The notes under the pieces are model-generated. The model was not told the origin of the DNA, made no database searches, and was given only the letters and a program-made list of their open reading frames with translations. 64,000 bases of DNA from AP-15 sp963818695 (GTDB taxonomy: Bacteria > Pseudomonadota > Alphaproteobacteria > ATCC43930 > CGMCC-115725): positions 62,001 to 126,000 of the forward strand of contig CAWFTG010000005.1 in the NCBI GenBank assembly GCA_963818695.1, in the 5' to 3' direction. Positions 27,450-36,454 of this stretch are shown piece by piece; positions within the stretch are counted from its first letter, which is position 1; every line of letters starts with the position of its first letter. The position numbers and the translations under genes are program-made.

Positions 27450-28242
27450 ATGAGACCTCTCGATCGCCTGCTCGAAATCATGGCGCGGCTGCGCCATCCG
27501 GAGCACGGCTGCCCCTGGGATCGGGAGCAGAATTTCTCGACAATCGCGCCGTACACGATCGAGGAGGCTTATGAGGTAGCCGACGCGATCGCGCGCGACG
27601 ACATGGCCGCGCTGAAGGACGAGCTCGGCGATCTTCTTTTTCAGGTCGTCTTCCATGCTCGGATGGCCGAGGAACAGAGCCTCTTCTCCTTCGAAGATGT
27701 TGCCGAGGCGATCGCGGACAAGATGGAGCGGCGTCATCCGCATGTCTTCGGCGGCGTCCAAATCGAATTCGGTAGCGGCACAAGGCAAGGCCTGGGAGGA
27801 ACACAAAGCGGCCGAACGCCGGGACCGCGCCCAGGCGAGCGGAGCGGCGCAAAGCGTCCTCGATGGAGTTGCCCTGGCCCTGCCGGCTCTGCTGCGAGCC
27901 GACAAGATCCAGAAACGCGCAGCGCGGATCGGCTTCGACTGGCCCGATGCGCGACCGGTGTTCGACAAACTCAAAGAAGAAATCGCCGAACTCGAGACCG
28001 AATTGCAAAAACCCGCCGAGGATCGCGCCGTGGAAGACGAGATGGGCGACATTCTATTTGCCGCCGCCAACCTCGCCCGCAAGCTCGGCATCGACCCCGA
28101 AGCGGCACTGCGGCATGCCACCGCGAAGTTCGAGCGCCGCTTCCGGCGCGTCGAGACCCTCGCCGCCGCGCACGGCGTCGGCAGCGATCTCGACGCGCTT
28201 GAGCGGTTGTGGCGGCAGGTCAAGCGCGAAGAGCACGAGTAG
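27450..28242 (+). CDS. mazG: Nucleoside triphosphate pyrophosphohydrolase MazG, frameshifted
   Basis: MazG hydrolyses NTPs to NMPs and PPi. The first MazG domain is intact: MRPLDRLLEIMARLRHPEHG, CPWDREQ, EEAYEVADAI, then LKDELGDLLFQVVFHARMAEE and RRHPHVFG near residue 100. Between about 27745 and 27775 the frame must shift by one to continue as GKAWEEHKAAERR and through the second domain, with EEIAELETELQ, EDEMGDILFAAANLARKL and the TAG at 28242. The repaired length of about 264 residues is normal. hflX and hfq nearby on the other strand match the conserved alphaproteobacterial neighbourhood. Confidence 0.88.
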
Positions 28243-28274
28243 GCAGTAAGTTACGCTTCGAAGGCGAAGGCGGG

Positions 28275-28667
28275 ATGCGGTTTTCGGTATCGGTAAAGGG
28301 TGTCCTCCTGGAGGACCACCGGGTCGTGCTTCTCCTGAATGAACGCGACGAGTGGGAATTGCCGGGTGGTCGACTGGAACGCGGCGAAGATCCGGTTGCC
28401 TGCCTAGAGCGCGAATTTGCCGAGGAACTCGGCGCCGAAATTGTCGCGGATAGGATACTCGATTGCTGGCTGTATCACGTGCCGCCCGGAAAAGAGGTGC
28501 TGATCGTGACTTACGCGGTGCTCCGCACCGACCGACGGGAGTTCCGGGTCAGTCGGGAGCACCGGAAGTTCGGCATGTTCACGGTCGGCGAGCTGCCGGG
28601 TTTAGCGATGCCCGAAGGCTACCGCCGTTCGATACGCGCTTGCGCGTCGGGGCGCGCCTCTTGTTAG
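28275..28667 (+). CDS. Nudix hydrolase
   Basis: The 130-residue protein starting at 28275 begins RFSVSVKGVLLEDHRVV. It carries a Nudix box, GGRLERGEDPVACLEREFAE followed by ELG near residue 35, that matches the GX5EX7REUXEE consensus. Nudix enzymes cleave nucleoside diphosphates linked to another moiety; the substrate cannot be told from sequence. It follows mazG by 32 bases on the same strand, which suggests a joint role in nucleotide sanitation. It converges with hflX. Confidence 0.88.
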   Translation: MRFSVSVKGVLLEDHRVVLLLNERDEWELPGGRLERGEDPVACLEREFAEELGAEIVADRILDCWLYHVPPGKEVLIVTYAVLRTDRREFRVSREHRKFGMFTVGELPGLAMPEGYRRSIRACASGRASC

Positions 28668-28669
28668 TT

Positions 28670-30001
28670 TTAGTGCAGGCGGCGTCGATGGCGGAGCCGC
28701 GCAATGTCGTCTTCCGGCAATCGAGCCGAAATGTGTGCGGCCTCATTGTCGTCGCGTCGGCCCAGCACCTCGCCGCGTTGGTATATCCACGCCAACGTCT
28801 TGCCGTCGGTCAGCGGAACATCGAGCCTCACGACGCGGGTATCGCTCTCGAGCCGGCTATCGATCAGCTCGAGCAACCCGTCGCATCCCTCACCCGTCGC
28901 GGCTGATAGGGCTATGCTTTGCAGATTGCGCAGCTTCTGCTGTTGCAGTGTTTGCCGCGTGGCCGGATCGAGCAAGTCGATCTTGTTCAGCGCTTCGATC
29001 AGTCCCTCCTCGACCGGCTGATCGAGGCCAAGATCGACGAGGACGTTCAGCACATCATTACGCTGCGCCTCGCTGTCGGGATGATGCGCATCGCGGACGT
29101 GGACGACGAGATCCGCTTCGGTGACTTCTTCGAGCGTGGCGCGGAAGGCGGCAACAAGATGGGTCGGGAGGTCCGAAATGAAACCGACCGTGTCGGATAG
29201 GATGACTTGACGCCCCGACGGCAATCCGAGCCGCCGCATCGTCGGATCGAGGGTCGCGAACAGCATGTCCCCGGCAGTTACCGACGACCTGGTCAAGCGG
29301 TTGAACAGCGTCGATTTTCCGGCGTTCGTATAGCCGACCAGCGCCACCACCGGATAGGGCACGCGGCGGCGCGCCTCGCGATGCAAATTCCGCGTGCGTC
29401 TGGTCGCGTCGAGCTCACGCTTCAACCTGGCAATGCGCTCGCCGATCAGCCGCCGGTCGATTTCGAGCTGGCTTTCGCCTGGGCCGCCGAGAAAGCCAAA
29501 GCCGCCGCGTTGGCGCTCGAGATGCGTCCAGGAGCGCACCAGGCGGGAACGTTGGTAGGTCAGCGCCGCCAGCTCGACCTGCAATCGGCCCTCATGGGTG
29601 CGGGCCCGCTCGCCGAAAATCTCCAGGATCAGGCCCGTGCGGTCGATGACCTTGGCTTGCCAGCGCCGTTCGAGATTGCGCTGCTGTACCGGGCTCAACG
29701 CAGCGTCGATGACGACGAGCCCGATGTCGCTTTCGCCGATCAGCTCGCCAAGTTTTTCGACCGTGCCGCTGCCTAAGAGGCTGCTAGGACGCGGGCGTGT
29801 AATGCTGGCGACTTCGGCACGGATTACGTCGAGACGTATTGCCTTGGCGAGACCGACCGCTTCTTCCAGCCGCGCCTCGACCGAACGGCCGGAGATTTGT
29901 TTAGAGTGCCGTGCAGGTGCCGTTTTAGACGCCGGATGTAAGACGAGAGCGCGACCTGTCGAGGCCGTGTGGACAATCGCTGGGGTAATTGCTTGGTTCA
30001 G
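28670..30001 (-). CDS. hflX: GTPase HflX with non-canonical start
   Basis: HflX is a ribosome-associated GTPase involved in ribosome splitting and quality control. The G domain is clear: GYTNAGKST near residue 225, DTVGFISDLP, and NKIDLLD. The preceding HflX N-domain reads RPRPSSLLGSGTVEKL and FGFLGGPGESQLEIDRR. The frame is open and homologous from about 29970 down to the TAG at 28670. It contains no ATG, GTG or TTG upstream of 29700, where an internal start would remove the whole N-terminal domain. A CTG at 30001 overlapping the hfq stop (CTGA) gives 443 residues, the normal length. Either CTG is used or an indel hides the start. Confidence 0.85.
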   Translation of the reverse strand: MNQAITPAIVHTASTGRALVLHPASKTAPARHSKQISGRSVEARLEEAVGLAKAIRLDVIRAEVASITRPRPSSLLGSGTVEKLGELIGESDIGLVVIDAALSPVQQRNLERRWQAKVIDRTGLILEIFGERARTHEGRLQVELAALTYQRSRLVRSWTHLERQRGGFGFLGGPGESQLEIDRRLIGERIARLKRELDATRRTRNLHREARRRVPYPVVALVGYTNAGKSTLFNRLTRSSVTAGDMLFATLDPTMRRLGLPSGRQVILSDTVGFISDLPTHLVAAFRATLEEVTEADLVVHVRDAHHPDSEAQRNDVLNVLVDLGLDQPVEEGLIEALNKIDLLDPATRQTLQQQKLRNLQSIALSAATGEGCDGLLELIDSRLESDTRVVRLDVPLTDGKTLAWIYQRGEVLGRRDDNEAAHISARLPEDDIARLRHRRRLH

Positions 30002-30246
30002 GATTTGGCCATTTCCTTTGGTTCGAAAAGCTGGATCGGCTGCCCCGGCATCACCGTCGAAATTGCGTGCTTATACACCAGTTGCGAATGCGCATCTCGG
30101 CGCAACAAAACACAGAAATTGTCGAACCAAGTAATAATCCCTTGCAGCTTGACGCCATTCACGAGAAAGATGGTTACTGGCGTCTTGTTCTTCCGGACGT
30201 GGTTCAAGAAAACGTCTTGAACGTTTTGCGACTTTTCCGGAGTCAT
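29998..30246 (-). CDS. hfq: RNA chaperone Hfq
   Basis: The ATG at 30246 follows GGGAAAGA and gives an 82-residue protein beginning MTPEKSQNVQDVFLNHVRK. Sm1 is seen in TPVTIFLVNGVKLQGIITWFD, and the Sm2 motif in LVYKHAISTVMP. It forms hexamers that pair small RNAs with mRNAs. A longer in-frame extension upstream of the ATG lacks conservation and was not used. The stop overlaps the likely hflX start, the standard hfq-hflX coupling in proteobacteria. Confidence 0.96.
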   Translation of the reverse strand: MTPEKSQNVQDVFLNHVRKNKTPVTIFLVNGVKLQGIITWFDNFCVLLRRDAHSQLVYKHAISTVMPGQPIQLFEPKEMAKS

Positions 30247-30327
30247 GGGTCTTTCCCCACTCCCTTCTTGGAACCGAGCCGGCCAGTTCACGCCGAAGCA
30301 CTCGGACGAGACCCCGAGTTGCCACAA

Positions 30328-31035
30328 TCAAAATGGGCGCGCGCCGGCGAATTGCAAGCCCCGCACAAAGTGAAACAAGGACGCACCATCCGGGAACACA
30401 AGGCGCGGCTCGCAACGGAGAAACTCCTTCTCGGTCGCTGGGTTGCCGAGCAAAACTGGAATGCAATCGCTGTTGTAGGCGCACTCCATGTCGGTGCCGG
30501 TGTCGCCGACGAGCCAGACTTCCTCGCCGGGCTCGACGCCGCTTGGTTCGAGCGCGAGCGCGACCGGGGCGGGGTTCGGCTTGTCCTGCGCCGCGTCCCC
30601 TGCCCCGATGACGCTGCCGAACAGCTCCGACCAGCCGATCCGCTCAGCCTCGCATCGCAGCAGAGCGCCGGTCTTGTTGCTGACCACCCCGAGGAAGATA
30701 CCTTCTGCGAAGAGCGCGTGGAGCAACTCGCCGCGGCCCGGCAGCGGACTCAGCCGGTCAAGATGGATCGTGCGGAAAACATCGAGATAGATGCGCCGCG
30801 CCTCTTCCCATCGCTCGCCGAAATGAAGCGGAAAGCTCTCACGCAGACTGAGCCTGACGCGTTCTTTAGTCTCCCGCAGCGACCATAACGGCTTCTCCAT
30901 CGCCGCCATGACAGCGTTGAGCGCTTCGTGGATTGTCGTCCAGCTGTCGACCAGGGTGTTGTCCCAGTCGAACAAAATCGCCCGCGGCCGGGTGAGACCA
31001 TGCGGCGCTGCGGCCGCGAGGCTGACGGCGCTCAC
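30328..31035 (-). CDS. HAD superfamily phosphatase
   Basis: A GTG at 31035 overlaps the stop of the dat remnant. The 235-residue protein has HAD motif I AILFDWDNTLVDSW near residue 20, motif II in GVVSNKTG near residue 118, motif III Lys in DAAQDKPNP, and motif IV in WLVGDTGTDMECAYN. It resembles phosphoglycolate phosphatase-type enzymes (Gph), but the substrate is not determined by sequence. It lies 81 bases upstream of hfq, on the same strand, between the ntr genes and hfq. Confidence 0.85.
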   Translation of the reverse strand: MSAVSLAAAAPHGLTRPRAILFDWDNTLVDSWTTIHEALNAVMAAMEKPLWSLRETKERVRLSLRESFPLHFGERWEEARRIYLDVFRTIHLDRLSPLPGRGELLHALFAEGIFLGVVSNKTGALLRCEAERIGWSELFGSVIGAGDAAQDKPNPAPVALALEPSGVEPGEEVWLVGDTGTDMECAYNSDCIPVLLGNPATEKEFLRCEPRLVFPDGASLFHFVRGLQFAGARPF

Positions 31036-31214
31036 GCCGCTTTCGCGACATGAGCCAGGTAATGCTCCCGCAATCTTCGAGAGAGGCGGCCGGTTACGCT
31101 ACTCCCCGCCCCGGGCAGCAGATCGACGGCGAACTGATACCCGCGATCCTCGATTTGTACGGTGGCCGAACGGTGCGGCAGATACTGCCCGTCGCCGTAA
31201 GCGATACGCGACAT
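31032..31214 (-). pseudogene. Internally deleted D-amino acid aminotransferase remnant
   Basis: The ATG at 31214 starts MSRIAYGDGQYLPHRSATVQ and continues IEDRGYQFA, the typical N-terminus of bacterial D-amino acid aminotransferase. It then jumps directly to a C-terminal end of the same family, LSRRLREHYLAHVAKAA. The PLP-lysine region and about 200 residues between are missing, leaving about 60 codons. In related genomes an intact aminotransferase commonly sits here between ntrX and hfq. The stop overlaps the HAD gene start, so the remnant may still serve translational coupling. Confidence 0.65.
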
Positions 31215-31268
31215 TGATTTTACCCCCATCACCCCGCCCTCGCCCTTCCCGAGAGCTGGGACGGAGGT

Positions 31269-32669
31269 TTAAGCCCCGACCTTCAAAGGACGATCATTAC
31301 CGAAGACACCCAAGGATTTCAACTTGCGGTGCAGGGCGGACCGCTCCATCCCCACAAAAGCCGCGGTCCGCGAGATGTTGCCGCCAAACCGGGTAACTTG
31401 CGCGATAAGGTATTCCCGCTCGAATACCTCTCTGGCATCGCGCAACGGCAAGGTCATGATTTCGCTGCCCTTGTCCCATTTCACGACGGTGGGAGCGATC
31501 GCGGTGATTTCGTTCGGGAGCATATCGGCGTGCAGCGGCTCGCGCGCGTCGCCCGGGGCCATGATCAACAGCCAGTCGATGACGTTGCGCAGCTGCCGCA
31601 CATTGCCAGGCCACGTATAAGCCTGCAGCGCCGCCATCGCATCCTCGCCGAACTCGCGCGGCGTGAGCCGCGCCGCTTCGGACGCCCGAGCCATGAAGTG
31701 ACGCGCCATCAGCGGGATGTCCTCGCGCCGGTCGCGCAACGGGGGCAGGCGAATCGGCACGACGCTCAAGCGATAGAATAAATCCTCGCGGAACCTACCG
31801 GCGCTGATCTCCCCACCGAGTTCCCGGTTCGAGGAGGCGACCACCCGAACATCGACCTCGACGCGGCTCGACCCCCCTACCCTCTCGAAAGTCTGCTCCT
31901 GCAGTGCACGCACGATCTTGCCCTGCGTCTCGAGCGGCATGTCCGCCACTTCGTCGAGAAACAACGTGCCGCCATGAGCGCGCTCGAAGGTGCCCACCTT
32001 GCGCGGCGCGCCGTCGATTCGTGCCTCGGTCCCGAACAGCTCGATTTCGAGCCGTTCGGGCCGCATCGTCGCGCAGTTGACCGGAACAAAAGGCCCCTTC
32101 GGGCGTCGGGAGCGCGCATGCAAGAGACGCCCGACAACCTCCTTGCCGGAGCCCGGCGGGCCGGTAATCAGAACCCGGCTGCCGGTCGGCGCTACCCGCT
32201 CGATCTGCTGCCGCAGCTGGTTGGCCGCCGGCGAGATACCGACGAGGTGGAGGTCCCCTCCGGCGCGCAGCCGCAGCTCCTCGTTCTCGCGCCGCAACTG
32301 CGCCGCCTCGATCGCGCGCTCGACAACCAGTAGCAAGCGGTCTGATTTGAAGGGCTTTTCGAGAAAATCGTAGGCTCCCAGCTTGATCGCCTCGACGGCT
32401 GTTTCGATGGTTCCGTGGCCGCTGATCATGACCACCGGGACCGAAGGCATCTCGACGCGCAACTGCTTCAAGATCTCGATCCCTTCGAGCCCACCTCCCT
32501 GCAGCCAGATGTCGAGGATGACGAGCGTGGGCTGTCGCGCCTGGATCGCGGCCAAGGTTTGTGCGGTATCGGCAGCTTCGCGGGTGGCGTAGCCCTCGTC
32601 CTTGAGGATGCCCGCAATCAGCATGCGGATATCGGCTTCGTCGTCGACGATCAGAATATCATGCGCCAT
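31269..32669 (-). CDS. ntrX: Nitrogen-assimilation response regulator NtrX
   Basis: The 466-residue protein has a receiver domain (residues 1-120, with DDEADIR and phosphorylatable Asp in LVILDIWLQGG). An AAA+ domain with GPPGSGKE near residue 168 and GGTLFLDEVADMPLE follows, then a Fis-type HTH at the C-terminus (ISRTAAFVGMERSALHRKL). The sigma-54 contact loop GAFTGA is not present; the position reads ELFGTEARIDGAPRKVG. This is known for part of the NtrX family, so it may act without sigma-54 or as a repressor. Its start overlaps the end of ntrY, its cognate kinase. Confidence 0.93.
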   Translation of the reverse strand: MAHDILIVDDEADIRMLIAGILKDEGYATREAADTAQTLAAIQARQPTLVILDIWLQGGGLEGIEILKQLRVEMPSVPVVMISGHGTIETAVEAIKLGAYDFLEKPFKSDRLLLVVERAIEAAQLRRENEELRLRAGGDLHLVGISPAANQLRQQIERVAPTGSRVLITGPPGSGKEVVGRLLHARSRRPKGPFVPVNCATMRPERLEIELFGTEARIDGAPRKVGTFERAHGGTLFLDEVADMPLETQGKIVRALQEQTFERVGGSSRVEVDVRVVASSNRELGGEISAGRFREDLFYRLSVVPIRLPPLRDRREDIPLMARHFMARASEAARLTPREFGEDAMAALQAYTWPGNVRQLRNVIDWLLIMAPGDAREPLHADMLPNEITAIAPTVVKWDKGSEIMTLPLRDAREVFEREYLIAQVTRFGGNISRTAAFVGMERSALHRKLKSLGVFGNDRPLKVGA

Positions 32670-34907
32670 GGCCGATCGGGCTCAATTCCATGGGCTCATC
32701 CGCTGCATTGAGACGGAGCGCAGCGTGCATCTCCAAGGCGGCAAAATGGAGACTGACGCGGGCGCCCTCCGTCTCGCCATCCTCTAGGATCAGCTCTCCG
32801 TGATGATCTTCCATGATCTTCTTGACGATGGCCAGACCCAAGCCCGTGCCCTTTGTCCGCGTGGTGACATAAGGCTCGGTCAACTGCTCGCGGCCATGCT
32901 GCGGCAAGCCTTTCCCGTTGTCTTCGATGATCACAGCGGCCTGACCCTCGTCCTGCGCGACCGATACCCGGATGCGACCCGGTGGGCTCGCGCTATCCTC
33001 TGCCCTGCGCACTTCGATAGAATTCGATCGCATTCTTGACGATATTGATCAGCGCCTGGCCAACTAGGCGCGCGTCGCAGCTGACCGTTACAAGGGTCGC
33101 CGGGAACACCGGCTCGAACACGATCTCGGGATGGGCGGTGCGCTGCAGGAATACGGCCCGGTGCACGATTTCTACTAGATTTTCAGGCTTGAGCACCGGG
33201 GTCGGCATTCTTGCAAAGGACGAGAACTCGTCGATCATCCGGCCAATATCCCCGACATGCCGAATGATCGTGTCCGTGCAGATCGTGAAGGTTTCGACGT
33301 CGTTCCTGATCTCTTTCAGGTACCTGCGTCGCAGTCGTTCGGCGGCCAACTGGATCGGCGTCAGCGGATTCTTCGATCTCGTGGGCAATGCGACGGGCGA
33401 TATCGGCCCAGGCCGCCTTGCGTTGGGCCGACAATAGCTCGGTGATATCGTCGAAAGTGACGACAAAGCCGCTCATATCGCGGTCATTGTGCTCGGCGGC
33501 GATACGAACGAGCAAGGTGCGGGTGCTGTTCCCGCGGAGGAGCTCCACCTGCGTCTGGGCGAGGCGATCTGGACGGCGTTCCGCCTCGTCGAGCAAGCCC
33601 GCCATTTCCGGCGCGACCTCGGCGAGGTCCTGTCCGATCGCTTGTTCGAGATCCGTGCCGAGCAGAGCCGAAGCCGAACGATTGGGCAGATTGACCCGTC
33701 CCAGGCGATCGAGCCCGATCACCCCGGCCGAGACACCCGTCAATACTGTCTCCGTAAACCGCCGCCGCTCGTCGAGCTGGCGATTCGCCTCTCTGAGTTC
33801 GCGTTGTTGACTCTCGATCTGGTACGTCATTCGGTTGAAGGCGCGGCTTAGCGAGGCCAGTTCGTCGTCCTTCTCCCCTTCCGGCACACGGGCTGCGAGA
33901 TCGCCGCCGCGGACCCGTTCGGCGGCAGTGATCAGGCGGCTGATCGGACCGGCAAATTGGGCGGCAAAATGAATTCCGATGGCAATCGCCGCCACCAGGA
34001 ACAGCATCGCCACCATCATGAAGATCAACGCGAAGGTAATCTGAAATCCAGAGCGTTGGCCTTCCATCTGCTCGTACAATGCCGCGGCGCGCTGGGTCTC
34101 CTCCATGTGATTTAAAACCCGCGGCTCGATAAACCGCCCGACATAAAGATAGACATCGCCGAACTGGTTCAGACGCACTAAAGCCCGCACCCGGTCATCG
34201 CTGTCGTTGGTCATTATCGCCACATCACCGGCGTCGGCGAGGCGTATCGCGTCATCGGGGACGGGCTCGAAACCCAGGGTGAAAGAAAGACTGGACCGCG
34301 CCAGCATATGGCCGGCGCGATCGAATACCATGGCCTCGGTCAGTCCGCGCAGGGCCGCCTGAGCCGAGACCACCTGCTGCAGATGCTGGGGATTGAGCGC
34401 GAGCTGCACGGAATCACGGTTGAGGTCGTTGGCCATTGCCAAGACATCGGCGCGGATCGCCTGCTGATGTTCGTGCAGATAGGCTTCAGCGACGGCCAGA
34501 GATTCAGTGATTGCGGTGCGCACTCTGTCGCTGAACCAAGACTCCACGCCAAAGCTGAAGAAAAGGTAGGAGAAGCCGGCGACGATGATCGTCGGCATGA
34601 CCGCAATCAGGCTGAACAGCACGACAAGTCGGATTTGCAGCCGCGAGCCGGCAAGGCCGCGCCGCCGCTCGGCCCAGACCTCGACCAGGCGCTTGGCGAT
34701 TACCGCACCGAGCGCCAGCAGCAAAATCAGGTCGAGGTTGAGAAGCATCAGGACCGCATTGGGATGCGGTCCGAAAGGCGGTGCGCCGGTCAGCGCCAGG
34801 TAGGTCGCGATCCCCGAAGCAAGGGCCGAGATCGCCAGGGTGATCGCCAGCTTGCGGCCCAAGCCGATACGGCCGGCCCAGATTCCTATCCGCCGCATCG
34901 GGTTCAT
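32659..34907 (-). CDS. ntrY: Sensor histidine kinase NtrY, two frameshifts
   Basis: NtrY is a membrane sensor partner of NtrX. The intact N-terminal part has membrane helices (residues 15-40, 50-75, 95-120, and near 290-310), a periplasmic sensor region, a HAMP segment, and a PAS domain. At 33374 one extra base interrupts the H-box; removing it restores AHEIKNPLTPIQLAAERLRR. Near 33020 one extra T in GAATTC must be removed to pass from VKNAIE into SIEVRRAEDS. The ATPase motifs then follow: DNGKGLP and GTGLGLAIVKKIMEDHHG. The repaired protein is about 748 residues, a normal length. Both events are single-base insertions. Confidence 0.9.
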
Positions 34908-35014
34908 TCACGACCTCTACCCGAAGGCGGCCGCCGACTGCTTTGATACAAACGACTCAAATTGTCTCCGGCCGATGCCTCAGTGGCGTGGCGGCGGTAA
35001 CGTCGATCCGCTTA

Positions 35015-36454
35015 TTATTTTAAGCCGCGGACCACCGGGATGTCCAATTCGCGGATTTTCTTGCGTAATGTGTTGCGATTGAGGCCGAGTAGATGCGCGG
35101 CCTTGATTTGGTTGCCGCGGGTCGCTCCGAGGGTCAATAGGATCAGCGGCCGCTCCACTTCCCGCAGCACCCGATCGTACAGTCCAGCGGCCGGCAAGCC
35201 GCCTTTATGCGCAGCGAAATAACCCTTGATGTGACGTTCGACCGCTGCTGCAAGCCCCTCTCCGCTCGGCCCATCCGCGGGATCACCCGTCATTGGCGCG
35301 TCGCCGAGTTCGGCTTCGATGATCCCGACCCCGATTACCTCCTGCGAATAGAGCGCTGCCAGCCGCCGAACCAAGTTTTCCAGCTCACGCACGTTGCCGG
35401 GCCAGCGATAGGTGCGCAGACGCTCCATTGCAGCATCGTCGAGCCGCTTCAACGGCAGCCCTTCCCTTACTGCCAGGGTAGCGAAGTGGCGGACCAGCGC
35501 GGGTATGTCGGCGCTTCGTTCACGCAGGGGCGGCAGACGAATGGGCGCCACGTTCAAACGGTAAAACAGGTCTTCGCGAAACAGACCCTGCCGGATCAGG
35601 TGCCGCAGCTCATGATGTGTCGCGGCGATGATCCGCACATCGGCGCGGATCGGCACTCGGCCGCCGACCGCGGTGAATTCTCCCTCCTGCAAGACCCTTA
35701 GCAGACGGGTTTGCGCTTCGATCGGCATATCGCCGATTTCGTCGAGAAACAGTGTCCCGCCTTGAGCCTGTTCAAATCGTCCGATCCCGCGCGAGGTCGC
35801 GCCGGTAAACGCCCCCTTCTCGTGACCGAACAATTCGCTCTCGATCAACTCGCGGGGGATCGCGGCCATGTTTATTGCGACAAAAGGGCCGCTTCGGCGC
35901 TTGCCGTAATTGTGCAAGGCACGGGCGACCAGCTCCTTGCCGGTGCCGCTCTCACCCATGATCATAACCGTGAGGTCGGTCCCCATCAGCCGGGCGAGAA
36001 CGCGGTAGATCTCCTGCATCGCCGACGAGCGACCGATCAACGGCAGCTGGTCTTCGGTTTCTTCGTCGGCGTACGGCGTAGGAGCGTCGTGAGGTGCGGT
36101 CAATGCCCGCTCGACGACACTGACCAGCTCGCGCAGGTCAAACGGCTTGGGGAGATATTCAAACGCCCCCCGCTCGGTCGCCTTGACGGCGGTCAGCAGC
36201 GTGTTCTGCGCGCTCATGACGATGATGCGCAGCTCCGGGCGAATTTTCTTGATGCGAGGGATCAGATCGAGGCCGTTCTCGTCAGGCATGATCACATCGG
36301 TGATGACGAGGTCGCCCTCGCCCTCTGCAACCCATCGCCACAGAGTTGCGGCGTTGCCGGTCAGCCGCACATCGTGGCCGAGCCGGATCAGCGCCTGATT
36401 GAGCACCATCCGGATCGCGCGATCGTCATCTGCCACCAGGATCGTCGACGCCAT
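35015..36454 (-). CDS. ntrC: Nitrogen regulator NtrC
   Basis: The 479-residue product begins MASTILVADDDRAIR, with a receiver domain (Asp in DLVITDVIMPDENG). The sigma-54 AAA+ domain follows, with GESGTGKE near residue 170, an intact GAFTGAT loop, and GGTLFLDEIGDMPIE, and then a C-terminal Fis-type HTH (IKAAHLLGLNRNTLRKKI). It activates sigma-54 promoters of nitrogen-assimilation genes when phosphorylated by NtrB. The ATG at 36454 overlaps the ntrB stop (TGATG). The urease/formamidase island 5-10 kb away is a plausible target. Confidence 0.96.
   Translation of the reverse strand: MASTILVADDDRAIRMVLNQALIRLGHDVRLTGNAATLWRWVAEGEGDLVITDVIMPDENGLDLIPRIKKIRPELRIIVMSAQNTLLTAVKATERGAFEYLPKPFDLRELVSVVERALTAPHDAPTPYADEETEDQLPLIGRSSAMQEIYRVLARLMGTDLTVMIMGESGTGKELVARALHNYGKRRSGPFVAINMAAIPRELIESELFGHEKGAFTGATSRGIGRFEQAQGGTLFLDEIGDMPIEAQTRLLRVLQEGEFTAVGGRVPIRADVRIIAATHHELRHLIRQGLFREDLFYRLNVAPIRLPPLRERSADIPALVRHFATLAVREGLPLKRLDDAAMERLRTYRWPGNVRELENLVRRLAALYSQEVIGVGIIEAELGDAPMTGDPADGPSGEGLAAAVERHIKGYFAAHKGGLPAAGLYDRVLREVERPLILLTLGATRGNQIKAAHLLGLNRNTLRKKIRELDIPVVRGLK

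Noticed and set aside
32993..33466. Separate histidine kinase gene between ntrX and ntrY
   Set aside because: It is the continuation of ntrY after one inserted base; together with the N-terminal part it makes a normal NtrY.
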